Positions 24,285 through 34,359 are shown, numbered from the stretch's first letter. The stretch: 64,000 nt of DNA from an uncultured Collinsella sp. (GCA_900541245.1 UQIS01000004.1:1-64000), one strand, 5' to 3'. Made by a program: numbers and translations. The notes: generated by a model from the sequence alone, not told the origin.

Positions 24285-26134
24285 GAAAGATCACTCTCCG
24301 TATAGGTTCTTTGGTATCCGAGCAAATAAAGGCATATCCCAACGATTATAGAGGATAGGGTTCCCGCAACCGCCGCCTTGGCGACGACCGCGGCTGCAAG
24401 GCCGGCAATTTCCATATGGTGTGCAAGACAGGACGCCGCTGCGCAGCCGATGCCGGTGACAGCGATGGCGGCGATTGCGGCAAGGTTTGAGCCCTGATCG
24501 GCACGCTTGGCATGGGCATTGAGCAGCGCAGATGACGCTGCGGCAGTTGCCGCGACCAGCACAAAGGCAGCCCAAAGGAGTGGGTCTCCCAGCGCTGCGG
24601 CAACGTTACCGAGCCCCAGTACGCCTCCGGCTGAAAGCGCGACCGTGGCCAGACGGGCAAAAAGCGCGCCCATGCCCGTTGCCGCTGCGGCGCTTGCCGG
24701 GCCGAGCCAAAATGACGCGACGCCGGCGGCGACCCCAGCTGCCAGGAAGGTATTGCCGGTCAGACAGCCAAGCGCGAGCGCACAGGTGAGCGCGGCGCTC
24801 GCGGCAGCCTCGGTGCGACCCCAGGCGATCCACCAACCGGATATGGCGGCGGCAAAGATCACCGCGACGGGCAACATCGACAGGATGCCCTGCGCCTGCA
24901 TGGTGGCGTTGGCCATGAGCACCAAAAAGCCCACGGCCGAGATGGCCGAGCCAATCTGGGGGGCCAGGCCAGCCGCCGCTCCGATCGCGATAGCCGCAAT
25001 GACCAGGCCGGGAAGCGCCGCGACCCCGGCCGTTTGCATCAGCAAAAAGCTAAAGGTGCCGCACGTTAGCGCCGAGATAGTGCGCATGGTGTAGTCGCGC
25101 GCATGGCTCCAGCGCGTGCCCGCCCAGCCGAGTGCGGGGTCGACCTCGATGGCGTCGTCCTCGTAGTGCGACGGCTCGATATCGTCGAGCTCCTGCTCGT
25201 CATCCGAAAGCTCGCCAACCATTTGCTCCAGGCTGCGACGGCCCTCGCGTACGCTGCCCAGACCGGCAAGGAGCTGGTCGCAAAATGCCTCGATGCTGTT
25301 GGGGCGGTCCTGCGGCATGGGGGAGAGCGCGCTCATGAGCGCGGTCTCGGCTCCCGGGGGGAAGTGTGGTATCAGCTCGCTGGGATAGGTGGCGCCGCCG
25401 ATGATGCGGTCGAGCGAGTCGGCGGGCGTGGCCGCCATAAAGGGAGCGCTGCCGCACAGGCCCTCGTAGATCACACAGGCGAGGGCAAAGACATCGGCGC
25501 GCTCGTCGACCGTGCCGGTCTCGATATCGAGCTGCTCGGGCGGCATGTAGCCGATGGTGCCGCCGCGCGAGCAGCCAAAGCCACCGGCGGACGACAGTCG
25601 CGCCATGCCAAAGTCGGTGAGCTTTACATTGCCCGAGTGGTCGATGAGCACGTTGGCGGGCTTAATGTCCAGGTGGAGTACGCCATTACTATGGGCGAAG
25701 GTGAGCGCCTGGCCCAGGGCATCGGCAATGGCCGCGGCCTCGTCAAAGGTAAGTGAGTGGCCGTCCACGCGGTGCAAAAACTCGGCCAGCGACATGCCAT
25801 CGACATATTCCATAACCAGGTAGGCATAGGCTGTGTCGTGCGTAAAGTCGATGACCTGCACGATATTGGGATGTTGAAGCATGGCGGCGGTGTGCGCCTC
25901 GCGCAGGACATCCATGATGTCGCTGGCGGGCATGCCGACACCGTTAATAAGGGGGATGCGCTTAATGGCGACGCGGCGGCGCAGGTGCGTGTCGCGGCAG
26001 ATCTCGATGGAGCCAAAACCGCCGGTCGCAAGTGTCTCGAGCGGCTGGTACCGCTTGAGCAGCTCGCGAGAGCTGGTGCCCTCCAAAGGAACGTCCGGCG
26101 AGAACCGGGCGGTATGTTGCGAGAAAAGCGGCAT
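24281..26134 (-). CDS. Ser/Thr protein kinase with polytopic membrane C-terminus
   Basis: The 617-residue protein has a kinase domain at about 28-300: ATGGFGS loop, K58 (VAIKRI), catalytic HLDIKPANV with D156 (HLD in place of HRD), DFGMARL and YMPPEQL. An acidic linker follows (about 305-340), then about ten hydrophobic segments rich in Ala and Gly to the end; there are no PASTA repeats. It is the first gene of the cluster and takes the place PknA has in other actinobacteria. The polytopic C-terminus may sense the membrane; its ligand is unknown. ATG at 26134 was preferred (GAGGG 6 nt upstream). Confidence 0.9.
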   Translation of the reverse strand: MPLFSQHTARFSPDVPLEGTSSRELLKRYQPLETLATGGFGSIEICRDTHLRRRVAIKRIPLINGVGMPASDIMDVLREAHTAAMLQHPNIVQVIDFTHDTAYAYLVMEYVDGMSLAEFLHRVDGHSLTFDEAAAIADALGQALTFAHSNGVLHLDIKPANVLIDHSGNVKLTDFGMARLSSAGGFGCSRGGTIGYMPPEQLDIETGTVDERADVFALACVIYEGLCGSAPFMAATPADSLDRIIGGATYPSELIPHFPPGAETALMSALSPMPQDRPNSIEAFCDQLLAGLGSVREGRRSLEQMVGELSDDEQELDDIEPSHYEDDAIEVDPALGWAGTRWSHARDYTMRTISALTCGTFSFLLMQTAGVAALPGLVIAAIAIGAAAGLAPQIGSAISAVGFLVLMANATMQAQGILSMLPVAVIFAAAISGWWIAWGRTEAAASAALTCALALGCLTGNTFLAAGVAAGVASFWLGPASAAAATGMGALFARLATVALSAGGVLGLGNVAAALGDPLLWAAFVLVAATAAASSALLNAHAKRADQGSNLAAIAAIAVTGIGCAAASCLAHHMEIAGLAAAVVAKAAVAGTLSSIIVGICLYLLGYQRTYTESDLS

Positions 26135-26278
26135 GGCCAACCCTCGTGCGTTTAAAGTTCGTTTGCGAGCGGCGGGCGCGGGGCCGAGCCGTTCGCGGTG
26201 GCATAGATGCTGCTAGTGTAGCACGCTCGGGTGCATGGGGAGGATAGCGGGATGCGAGGCTGCCTGCCTGGCTTGGCC

Positions 26279-26995
26279 TTAGCGCTTCTTCTTGTTCTTC
26301 TTCTGCTTGCGCCGCTTGCCCTTGGTCTCCTGGGGCTTGTCGCCCTGCTTGGCCTCGGCGGCGGCCTTCTCGGCCTTCATTTTCTTCTTCTTGGTCTCGA
26401 TGCGGAGTTTTTTGTTGATGCGGGCCTTGAGGAAGGGACCGAACTGCTCGGCATCGCCACGGACGAAGGTGTCCTTGGGGATCGTCACGCCCTGGTCGGC
26501 GAACATGGCCACAAAGATGCGCTCGCCGTCGAGTACGTGGTCGAGCTTGTCAAACGGGAAGAACTGCGACTTGCCGCTCTTGCCCCAAACCATCAGGCCG
26601 TCCTCGTTGGCGGCGACGCGGCGATAGCGGCCACCCATGGACTCGTCGGCCTCGACGGCGTCGATAAAGTCGCGGGCGAGCGTGTGGTGCAGGTTCTTGC
26701 TCCACCAGGCCAAAAAGGCGCCGAACACGATCAACACGACGCCGAACTTGATCCAGCTGCCGCCGGCCACCAGCATGCCGATGCCGATGAGCGCGGCAAC
26801 TGCCGCGGCGACATACAGCGAGCCGCGACGCCTGGGCGAGGCGACCAGGCGGGCGAAGTCGGTGACCAGGTCGTTTTCGTACTGGTACTCGTTGAGGTAC
26901 AGGATGCCGTCATCGGCTGCGGCCTGCTCCTCGAGCGCGACCTCGACCTGGTCGGCTGCTTCGGAGGGAACGAGGTTGCTCTCTGCGTCTGCCAT
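26279..26995 (-). CDS. YcxB-like membrane protein
   Basis: The 238-residue protein has two adjacent transmembrane helices (about 62-82 and 86-105: LYVAAAVAALIGIGMLVAGG and GVVLIVFGAFLAWW), then a small domain (about 110-200) like the YcxB-like family (GRYRRVAANEDGLMVWG, FFPFDKLDHVLDGERIFVAMF), and a Lys-rich tail. Function is not known for the family. It lies divergently from dnaX and separately from the kinase cluster. Confidence 0.75.
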   Translation of the reverse strand: MADAESNLVPSEAADQVEVALEEQAAADDGILYLNEYQYENDLVTDFARLVASPRRRGSLYVAAAVAALIGIGMLVAGGSWIKFGVVLIVFGAFLAWWSKNLHHTLARDFIDAVEADESMGGRYRRVAANEDGLMVWGKSGKSQFFPFDKLDHVLDGERIFVAMFADQGVTIPKDTFVRGDAEQFGPFLKARINKKLRIETKKKKMKAEKAAAEAKQGDKPQETKGKRRKQKKNKKKR

Positions 26996-27111
26996 GCTCT
27001 TTGGACTCCTATCGCGGCGGGCTCGCCGTACGGGTTATTATGGAATGCAGTATGCCGTGCGACCGCATGGCCGCCGCGGCAACAAGACTCAGTATACCCG
27101 GGGGAGCACCC

Positions 27112-29598
27112 ATGGAATCGTTGTACCGAAAGTATCGCCCGCTCACCTTTGACTCCGTGGTGGGCCAGCAGCATATCGTCTCGACGCTCGAGCACGCCAT
27201 CACCGAGGGGCGCCTGTCCCACGCCTACCTGTTCTGCGGACCGCGCGGCACGGGCAAGACCACCATGGCGCGCATTCTGGCCAAGGCGCTGCTGTGCCGC
27301 AATGCCGAGGCGGCGCGCGCCGAGGGTGCAAGCGGCTGCATGCCCGACGGTACTTGCGAGGAGTGCGAGCTCATTGCCGAGGGTAACCACCCCGATGTCT
27401 ACGAGCTCGATGCCGCAAGCCGTACCGGCGTGGACAACGTGCGCGAGGAAATCATCAACTCCGTCAACTTTGCCCCAGTGCGCGGCAAGTACAAGATTTA
27501 TATCATCGACGAGGTCCACATGCTCACGACGGCGGCGTTCAACGCGCTGCTCAAGACGCTTGAGGAGCCGCCGGCACACGTGATCTTTGTGCTGTGCACC
27601 ACCGACCCGCAAAAGATTCTGGAGACCATTCTCTCACGCTGCCAGCGCTTCGATTTCCACCGCATCGGCAACGAGGATATCGAGCATCGCCTGTCTTACG
27701 TGTGCGAGCAGGAGGGCTTCGATTACGACGACGAGGCACTCGCCATTGTGGCGCGCCATGCCAAGGGCGGTATGCGCGACGCGCTTTCCACGCTGGAGCA
27801 GCTGAGCGTCTTTGGCAACGGTTCTGTGCATGCAGACGACGCCCGCTCGCTTTTGGGCGAGGTTTCGGACCAGATTCTGGGCGAGTTTTCCCGCGCCATT
27901 GCCGATCGCGATGTTGCCGAGCTCTATGGACTGATCCGTGCGCAGGTCGAGGAGGGCAATGACCTGCTGGAGCTGACGCGCGACCTGGTGGCGCATGTGC
28001 GCGACGTGTACGTTGCCTGCGTTGCCGGTGCCCGTGCCGAGCTGTTTGAGGGCGGCTCCGAGCAGGCCGAGGCGCTTGCTGCCGAGGCCGCTGCCTTTGG
28101 CGAGCATCCTGCCGACCGCCTGGCCCGCGTGCTGACGGTGCTTGACGATGCCGCACTGGAGATGAGGGGCGCGAGCGACGTGCGCCTGGTGCTCGAGATT
28201 GCCTGCACGCGTCTGGCACGTCCCGAGGCTGATATAACGATTGAGGCATTGGCCGAGCGCGTGGCACGCCTGGAGGCCATGGTTGCCAATGCCGCCGTGC
28301 CGGCGAGCGTGGCTGCTGCTCAGGCCGCCGCGCCTGCAGCATCCGTACCCGCTGCTGCCCAACAGCCGACGCTCATTTCGGGCGCCCGTGCTGCCGCTCC
28401 GGCGGCATCCGCTGCCCCTGCTGCTACGTCCGCGCGCCAGGGTGGCATGCCTTGGGACCGCGGAGCTGCTGTTCCGGCTGCCCAGCCTGCGCCCCGTCCT
28501 GCGTCCGTGTCAGCTTCCAAGCCTGCAGCGCCTGCACCTCAGCCTGCGCCGGCCCCCGCGCCTCAGCCCGTTGCGGCTCCGGCTTCCGCGCCTGCTGCAT
28601 CGACCGTGTCGGTGTCCAAGCCCAACAACGCCGCCCAGGTTGCCGCCGCCGGTGCTGCCGAGACCCCCGCGGTTGAGGACGCCGGCGAGCTCCAGCGCAA
28701 ATGGGCCGAGGTCGTCGAGCGCGTCAAGGCTCGTCAGGCCTCCTACGCAGGGCTTTTGCTCAACGCCCGCGCCACGGCCGACGACGGCTCCAAGCTCACG
28801 GTCTCGTTCCCCGCGGGTTCGACTTTTGCCATTAAGATGCTCGGTCGCGCCGATACGCAGTCGGTGGTCCTGCCGACGGTCTGCGCGGTCTTCGGTCGTC
28901 GTACCGTCGACTATGTCCTGGATGGGGGTGGCACGCCGGCTCCTCAACATGAGGAGCATTCTCCATCTGCACGGGCTGCGGCATCTGCGGACCCGCAACC
29001 CGTGTCCTCGGCGGCCCCTGTATCCTCGAGCGCCAGCGCGCCGCAGCAGCAAGCGGCGCCGGTAGCGGCATCGACCCCGTCGGCGCCTAAGCCCGCGGCG
29101 CCCAAACCGGCTGCTCCGACACCCGCGCCCAAGCCCGTCTCGCCCGCGCCCAAGTCGTCTGACCTGGGCAAAGCCCCCTGGCTACGCTCCGACAACCCCG
29201 CCGGCGCTCCTGCCACGGGTAAGCTCCCGACCGAGCCCGCACCTCGTGCGCCCGAGCGCTCGGCTGCCCCCAAGGCTCAGCCTGTCGCGCAGTCCGCGCC
29301 GTGGGAATCCGAGCAGGTGCCCTACGACGACGCTATGGTTGGCGGCTTCGCTGTCGATGCGAGCGGGGACGATCTGCCTCCGTTCGACGTGCCGGGTGCG
29401 GCGTCCGCGCCCAAGTCCGCTGCAACTGCCCCCAAAGAGGAGGGCGCTCCTGCAGCTCCCTGGGAGTCCAACCCCGGTGCGGGCAGCCCCTTCGGCCATC
29501 AGGGCGCAGCCCCGAGCATCCCGCAGACCGAGGACGAGGCCAAAGCCCTCATCCGCAACGTCTTCGGCCAGGCCACCATCTTCAAACCGGTGGAGTAA
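27112..29598 (+). CDS. dnaX: DNA polymerase III subunit gamma/tau
   Basis: The 828-residue protein is the clamp-loader ATPase. AAA+ domain: Walker A GPRGTGKTT (43-51), a zinc module with C62, C76, C82 and C85, Walker B IIDEVHML (131-138) and the sensor region LCTTDPQK. The clamp-loader domains run to about residue 400. The rest is a long Ala/Pro/Ser-rich region with a conserved island near 520-600 (RKWAEVVERVKARQASYAGLL) and a C-terminal tail. An open frame extends upstream to 27001, but ATG 27112 (MESLYRKYRP) has GGGGGAGCACC before it. No clear slippery heptamer for a gamma frameshift was seen. Confidence 0.96.
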   Translation: MESLYRKYRPLTFDSVVGQQHIVSTLEHAITEGRLSHAYLFCGPRGTGKTTMARILAKALLCRNAEAARAEGASGCMPDGTCEECELIAEGNHPDVYELDAASRTGVDNVREEIINSVNFAPVRGKYKIYIIDEVHMLTTAAFNALLKTLEEPPAHVIFVLCTTDPQKILETILSRCQRFDFHRIGNEDIEHRLSYVCEQEGFDYDDEALAIVARHAKGGMRDALSTLEQLSVFGNGSVHADDARSLLGEVSDQILGEFSRAIADRDVAELYGLIRAQVEEGNDLLELTRDLVAHVRDVYVACVAGARAELFEGGSEQAEALAAEAAAFGEHPADRLARVLTVLDDAALEMRGASDVRLVLEIACTRLARPEADITIEALAERVARLEAMVANAAVPASVAAAQAAAPAASVPAAAQQPTLISGARAAAPAASAAPAATSARQGGMPWDRGAAVPAAQPAPRPASVSASKPAAPAPQPAPAPAPQPVAAPASAPAASTVSVSKPNNAAQVAAAGAAETPAVEDAGELQRKWAEVVERVKARQASYAGLLLNARATADDGSKLTVSFPAGSTFAIKMLGRADTQSVVLPTVCAVFGRRTVDYVLDGGGTPAPQHEEHSPSARAAASADPQPVSSAAPVSSSASAPQQQAAPVAASTPSAPKPAAPKPAAPTPAPKPVSPAPKSSDLGKAPWLRSDNPAGAPATGKLPTEPAPRAPERSAAPKAQPVAQSAPWESEQVPYDDAMVGGFAVDASGDDLPPFDVPGAASAPKSAATAPKEEGAPAAPWESNPGAGSPFGHQGAAPSIPQTEDEAKALIRNVFGQATIFKPVE

Positions 29599-29619
29599 CC
29601 GTGCGGGCGGGTATGCTGC

Positions 29620-30093
29620 TCAAGAAGAGATCTCTTTGCCCGGGCGCATCTGTATTTCGGACATGTGTAGTGTGGTGCCGCGTATATCGCATTCGAGCAG
29701 ACAGGTGCGTGACGGTCGCCCTAGGATGCTGAGGTCGATACGATACGTCGCATGGCTGTCCGTGTACTCGACTTGCTCGGCGTTGACGGTTGCTCCGATT
29801 GCCGAATAAACGCCTGGCTCGGCATCGACAATCTTGAAGTCCTTTATCTTGACCTTGAACTCTTGGTAGAGGGACGGGCTGTCGTAGTAAACGGTTCGGG
29901 TTCCGTCGGTGCACTCATCGGTCGTCTCCCATTTGACGACGGGCTGGTCCGAGCTGGCTATCAGTAGTTCTGCTCCAAAGGCTATAGCATGGGTGATGAT
30001 AACCAGTAATGCCCAGCCGACAAAGAGATAGAGAACCACATATGCAACGGGGTGTTTTGAGCGGATGTTTTGGAGCACGTCGGGGGCATTCAT
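29620..30093 (-). CDS. Membrane-anchored protein of unknown function
   Basis: The 157-residue protein has one N-terminal transmembrane helix (about 18-45, AYVVLYLFVGWALLVII) and an extracytoplasmic remainder with no motif I recognise. Cys residues in TTDECTDG and RTCLLECD could form disulphides or be incidental. The start at 30093 (MNAPDVLQNI) has AGGTG upstream; a longer frame to 30123 lacks a ribosome site. It is convergent with dnaX and divergent from ybaB. The region 30094-30433 between it and ybaB shows no gene or clear RNA. Confidence 0.6.
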   Translation of the reverse strand: MNAPDVLQNIRSKHPVAYVVLYLFVGWALLVIITHAIAFGAELLIASSDQPVVKWETTDECTDGTRTVYYDSPSLYQEFKVKIKDFKIVDAEPGVYSAIGATVNAEQVEYTDSHATYRIDLSILGRPSRTCLLECDIRGTTLHMSEIQMRPGKEISS

Positions 30094-30433
30094 GGGGCAC
30101 CTCCAAATTGCTGTCTGTGACAATCAAATTATACCCTGCCATCATGAGCGCCGCCTCGAGCAGCGGTTCGGCATTTTGTTATCTAGCTGGATGCAGAAAA
30201 TGCCGGATTCCGGCTCTACAAGATTTAGCTTTCAATATTATGCAGATGCGAATTATTCAACTTTGCATAATCTTTGGGCGCGGCTTGCACTCCAGGACAT
30301 GTATATCGACTGAGGGAACACGTCCGCCCCGCTTGCTTGCCCCGCGCCGTGGTACGATTTTTGAGTTTGAAAGTCCCGCCGTGCTCCGGCTGCCCTTGCA
30401 GCTTGTCGCGCGGCCGCACGTAAAGGAGCCATC

Positions 30434-30754
30434 ATGGCCGGTATGAACATGCAGCAGATGATGAAGCAGGCTCGCAAGATGCAGGAGCAGCTTGCCGCCG
30501 CGCAGGAGAACCTCAAGTCCCAGACCGTCGACGCCTCTGCCGGCGGCGGTATGGTCAAGGTGACCGTCAACGGCGAGATGGAGCTCGTCAACCTCACCAT
30601 CGACCCCGATGCTCTCGATCCCGAGGACGTCGATATGCTGCAGGACATGATCATGACTGCCGTCAACGAGGCCGTCCGCGGCGTCAACGAGCTCGCCAAC
30701 AAGCAGATGGGCGCCATCACCGGCGGCCTCAACATCCCGGGCATGCCGTTCTAA
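30434..30754 (+). CDS. ybaB: YbaB/EbfC nucleoid-associated protein
   Basis: The 106-residue protein matches the YbaB/EbfC family: a Met/Gln-rich start ([20 protein letters not shown]), a glycine-rich turn ([13 protein letters not shown]), the conserved LTIDPDALD and a helical C-terminus. YbaB dimers bind DNA and are usually encoded just before recR, as here (13-bp gap). RBS AAAGGAG precedes the ATG. Confidence 0.95.
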   Translation: MAGMNMQQMMKQARKMQEQLAAAQENLKSQTVDASAGGGMVKVTVNGEMELVNLTIDPDALDPEDVDMLQDMIMTAVNEAVRGVNELANKQMGAITGGLNIPGMPF

Positions 30755-30767
30755 GACACGCATATAT

Positions 30768-31364
30768 ATGAGTGCGAATCACAGTCTGCAAAAACTGCTC
30801 GATGAGCTGGGCCGTCTGCCGGGCATTGGTCCCAAGTCGGCCCAGCGCATCGCCTATTACCTGCTCGAGGCCGATGCCGAGGAGGCCCGCCGCCTGGCCG
30901 AGGCCATCCTGGAGGTCAAGCAGGAGGTCCACTTTTGCAGTCGTTGCTTTAACTACGCCACGGCCGATGAGTGCTCCATCTGCCAGGACCCGATGCGCGA
31001 CACCACTCGCATTTGCGTTGTGGGCGAGCCGCGCGACGTCCAGGCGATCGAGCGCACGGGCAGCTACCACGGCCTCTACCACGTATTGGGCGGTGTGATC
31101 AGCCCCATGGACAAGATTGGTCCCGAGCAGTTGCACATCCGCGAGCTGCTGGCACGCTTGGGCCACGAGGACATCCACGAGGTCATCATCGCCACCAACC
31201 CCAATATTGAGGGCGAGACCACGGCGAGCTACCTGGCCCGCACTATCAAGCCGCTGGGCGTCGAGGTATCGCGTCTGGCAAGCGGCCTTCCCGTGGGCGG
31301 CGACCTGGAGTATGCCGACGAGCTTACGCTTGGGCGCGCCATCGAGGCCCGTCGCGCGATTTAG
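30768..31364 (+). CDS. recR: Recombination mediator RecR
   Basis: The 198-residue protein helps load RecA in the RecFOR pathway. Visible parts: helix-hairpin-helix ([17 protein letters not shown]), C4 zinc finger (C57, C60, C69, C72), Toprim domain with [10 protein letters not shown] and [16 protein letters not shown], and a C-terminal Walker-B-like region ([19 protein letters not shown]). Length is normal. It is part of the conserved dnaX-ybaB-recR neighbourhood. Confidence 0.97.
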   Translation: MSANHSLQKLLDELGRLPGIGPKSAQRIAYYLLEADAEEARRLAEAILEVKQEVHFCSRCFNYATADECSICQDPMRDTTRICVVGEPRDVQAIERTGSYHGLYHVLGGVISPMDKIGPEQLHIRELLARLGHEDIHEVIIATNPNIEGETTASYLARTIKPLGVEVSRLASGLPVGGDLEYADELTLGRAIEARRAI

Positions 31365-31569
31365 GTGGCGAGCCTGCTCCTGCCGTATGTTTTCCTCGCG
31401 ACGCACGGGGTAGTCATAATTTCCCCGTGCGACTGTGAGTTTGTTGTGCAACAAAGATGCTTCGTATCCGCTTATCGCATGGATGCTTCCGCTCGCATCC
31501 TTAATTTGCCCATTCGTTGCGCAACCTTTTGGGTTCGCTGATACACTCAAATATGGATTTGAATGAATG

Positions 31570-31594
31570 CGCCGCTCCCAAGCGGCGTGTTTTT
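31570..31594 (+). terminator. Hairpin terminator just before the next gene
   Basis: CGCCGCT (31570-31576) and AGCGGCG (31581-31587) form a 7-bp stem with loop CCCA, followed by TGTTTTT. It ends about 4 nt before the Shine-Dalgarno of the gene at 31610. It may end recR transcription or act as an attenuator in the leader of the next operon. A possible promoter (TTGCGC at 31518, GATACA 17 bp later) lies upstream, so attenuation is conceivable. Confidence 0.6.
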
Positions 31595-31609
31595 GTTGGA
31601 GGAGAACGC

Positions 31610-32515
31610 ATGCGGCCCGGTGGCACTCAGACAAAGCGCGGCGCCGCGGTGCGCATGCGGCGCCGACTGGGCTTGGCGCCGCGGGCGTACGCACTGCTGT
31701 CTTGCTCGCTGGTGCTGGTCATAGCTGGCGTTTCTGCCTATGGCATGACCGTGCCGTCCATGATGCAGGCGCATGCCGCACGCGAACCGCGCGTGGGGCA
31801 TGAGGTCAAAAGTGATTTGGGTACCACGACTGGATATGCTTGGGCAAGTGTGGTCGCGCATATTGTGTTTGGCACCGACGATGCGGACGGCGCCGAGGCC
31901 CCGGACAACGAAGTCACGCTTGCCAATGGCAAAACCATCGTGCTCACCAACACCAAGATCATCGATCGGTTGTCCAACAATAGCGTGGCGGCAACGGTGA
32001 ATAAGGTCGAGCAGCAGAAGGAGCAGGACGCCCAGCAGTCCGGAAAGCCCGGTAGCTCGGATACTTCTGGCTCCGGCTCGAATTCGTCGAGTTCGAGCGG
32101 CGGCTCTGGGTCGGGCTCCTCTACCGGAGGGTCTGGAAATGGCGGCTCGACGGGCGGCAACACTGACAACGATGCAAACTCCGGTGGCCTTTCCGCTGCT
32201 GAGGAAGAGAGCATTCACAGTTGGCTTGTGACCAAGTACAACATGCTCGACGGCTACGTTTCTCGTGCCAATGACGTGGTCTCGACCTATAACTCTACGG
32301 GAGATCCCAGGCCGTGCGACAGCCTGGTCGGGGAGATGTTTGTCATTCGAGCCGAGTTCGGTCGTCAGACATTCTCGCCCCGGTCAAAGTGGTATCAGCA
32401 GTATGCCAATCTGTGGGGCTGTTACACCAACCTATGTCAATGGGTCGGCCATTACGGCGATGATGACGTCGCACTCGGTAACTTCAACAATAACGTGGCG
32501 GCGCTTGCCCTATGA
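31610..32515 (+). CDS. Secreted/membrane-anchored protein with Ser/Gly-rich linker
   Basis: The 301-residue protein has a basic N-terminus and a hydrophobic helix (about 25-48, ALLSCSLVLVIAGVSAYG), either an uncleaved anchor or a signal peptide. A mixed domain follows (VTLANGKTIVLTNTKIIDRL), then a Ser/Gly/Thr repeat linker (about 145-190) and a C-terminal domain (about 200-301) with Cys residues and aromatic residues (KWYQQYANLWGCYTNLCQWV). No family is recognised. GGAGGAG precedes the ATG. Its stop overlaps the kinase start (ATGATGA), so it may be the sensor or substrate of that kinase. Confidence 0.75.
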   Translation: MRPGGTQTKRGAAVRMRRRLGLAPRAYALLSCSLVLVIAGVSAYGMTVPSMMQAHAAREPRVGHEVKSDLGTTTGYAWASVVAHIVFGTDDADGAEAPDNEVTLANGKTIVLTNTKIIDRLSNNSVAATVNKVEQQKEQDAQQSGKPGSSDTSGSGSNSSSSSGGSGSGSSTGGSGNGGSTGGNTDNDANSGGLSAAEEESIHSWLVTKYNMLDGYVSRANDVVSTYNSTGDPRPCDSLVGEMFVIRAEFGRQTFSPRSKWYQQYANLWGCYTNLCQWVGHYGDDDVALGNFNNNVAALAL

Positions 32516-34356
32516 TGACCGATCTTGCATCCACCACACCACAATCGCTCGGTCGCGATCCCATGGTCGGCCTGCGCCTGGCGCGTGTCGACGGGTTTGA
32601 GCCGGCCATTGCGCTCGGTCAGGACGAACTGCCTGCCTATCGGCGTCGTTTTACGATGCTGTTTGCCGACGATGCCACCATGCGCCGTGGCGGTATCGGC
32701 CGCGTGACGCGTGCTGTCAACGCCCAAGGCGAGGCCGTGGCGCTCAAGCAGCTCATCTTGCCGGCGCGCGATGAGTTCGACGACGATGCCGCTCACGAGG
32801 CGCTGGTCGCCAAGTTCAAGGCAGCGTTTCGCGAGGAATATGAATGCCACCGCGCCCTTTCGGGCCTCAAGGGCTTTCCCCGCCTCTATGGCTGGGGCGA
32901 GGTCGACGGTGTGCCTGCAATTGTCATGGAATGGGTCGAGGGCGAGACGCTTGCCCGCTTGCGTTCGCGACTTGCCGTGGACGATGCCGGACGCCTGTCG
33001 CCGCTTGTGGCGGCGCGTCTGGGTCGCGACCTGTTCGATCTGCTCTGCCGTATGAGCCTGGTGGGCGAGGGCTTTGTCCATCGCGATATCTCGCCCGCTA
33101 ATATTATGGTGCGTACGGCGCGCCTGCCGCTTGACCGGCAGCTTGCCGAGGGCACCTTTGACCTGTGCCTGATCGACTTTGGCTCGTCGCTGGCGCTCGA
33201 GCCTGCGTCGGCCGTGGCCGGTACCGGCGGCAAGGCGTCGTTTACGGAGCGCTATGCCACGCTGCGTCGCGCGACGGTTGCCTATGCCCCGCCCGAGATG
33301 CTCACCGACGATATTCCCGATCTGCGCGCTTTGCGTATGTCGCCGGCGATCGACGTCTATGCCGTGGCAAGCACGGTTTACGAGCTCATTGCCGGCGTCG
33401 CGCCATACGAAGCCGCGCCGAGCACTTCGGGCACCTCGGGTTCGCGCAAAAAGACGCGCGACATCGCGAGCCCCTACCGTCTCAAGATGGACACGCGGCC
33501 CGACTATCCCATTGGTGCCCATGCGCCCGGTTGTGATTTGACTCAGCTGCTTCGTCGTGAGCCCGATGTGGCGCTCGCCGCGGCCGAGCAGGCCCAGCAG
33601 CTGGGGCTCGAGCCCGATTCCGAAGAGCTGCGCGATGCGCTGGCGTTTGTCGATGTCCAGCTGTTCGACGTGGTGATGGCCTGTCTGTCCAGCCATCAAA
33701 AAGATCGTCCCGAGCCGGCGGCGGTCGAGGCGGCGCTCTCGGCGTTTTGTGACCACTATGCGCAAAATGTCGGTCGTTCGCTCCGCGGCGAGCCGCTCAC
33801 GCCGTGCCCCATGGATGCGTCCGGCCGCGCGGTTCGTCGCGCGGCGATGATCGGTGCGGCGGTCGTTTGCAGCGTGGTTTGGGCTGTGGTCGTGGTTTCG
33901 GCCGCGCTGCTGGCGTCGGGCGTTCGCGTGACGGCGACTTTGGGATCGCTCGTGTGGGCTGGGTCGCTACCGGGTATTATTGCCGCACTGGCGTTGGCGC
34001 TGCCAGGCATAGCCGGCGTTGCCGCGGGGGCACTTGCGCGTGATCGGCGCTCGGGGTTCCTGCAGGGCGTGCTTACGCTTTCTGCCTGCGAGGTTCCGGT
34101 GCTGGTTGTGGCTGCATGTAGCGTATTTTCCCAACGCGCCGTGATGGGCGGCCTTGTTGCCGCTCTGGTTGCAACCTATACGCTTACGTGGTTTTTGCTT
34201 GCGATGGGCTTTGCCTTTGAACTTCCCGTTTCGGCACCGCGGCGCACAAAAGCCCAGATGGCGACTCCGCTTGCCGGTGGAGCCGCAGCTGCCCGTACTT
34301 TTGGCGTACCTGTCGAAGTATCGTCCGATTCTATTTCTACGACCAAGGAGGCCTAG
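32512..34356 (+). CDS. Ser/Thr protein kinase-like membrane protein
   Basis: The 614-residue protein has a kinase domain at about 55-400 with RGGIGRVTRA loop, K79 (VALKQL), HRDISPANIMV (190-200), DFGSS (222-226) and YAPPEM. HRDISPAN in place of HRDIKPEN is a known variant in divergent kinases. The C-terminus has four to six transmembrane helices (about 440-590). Start overlaps the preceding gene; the FHA gene follows after 3 bp. This membrane protein-kinase-FHA trio is a self-contained phosphosignalling unit separate from the PknB cluster. Confidence 0.88.
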   Translation: MMTDLASTTPQSLGRDPMVGLRLARVDGFEPAIALGQDELPAYRRRFTMLFADDATMRRGGIGRVTRAVNAQGEAVALKQLILPARDEFDDDAAHEALVAKFKAAFREEYECHRALSGLKGFPRLYGWGEVDGVPAIVMEWVEGETLARLRSRLAVDDAGRLSPLVAARLGRDLFDLLCRMSLVGEGFVHRDISPANIMVRTARLPLDRQLAEGTFDLCLIDFGSSLALEPASAVAGTGGKASFTERYATLRRATVAYAPPEMLTDDIPDLRALRMSPAIDVYAVASTVYELIAGVAPYEAAPSTSGTSGSRKKTRDIASPYRLKMDTRPDYPIGAHAPGCDLTQLLRREPDVALAAAEQAQQLGLEPDSEELRDALAFVDVQLFDVVMACLSSHQKDRPEPAAVEAALSAFCDHYAQNVGRSLRGEPLTPCPMDASGRAVRRAAMIGAAVVCSVVWAVVVVSAALLASGVRVTATLGSLVWAGSLPGIIAALALALPGIAGVAAGALARDRRSGFLQGVLTLSACEVPVLVVAACSVFSQRAVMGGLVAALVATYTLTWFLLAMGFAFELPVSAPRRTKAQMATPLAGGAAAARTFGVPVEVSSDSISTTKEA

Positions 34357-34359
34357 GTC

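Noticed and set aside
27001..27111. SRP RNA or in-frame extension upstream of dnaX
   Set aside because: The conserved SRP tetraloop/asymmetric-loop sequence is absent, and the DnaX start at 27112 has its own ribosome site and the conserved N-terminus.
27112..29598. Programmed frameshift for a short DnaX form
   Set aside because: No A-rich slippery heptamer with a following hairpin was found at the expected position.
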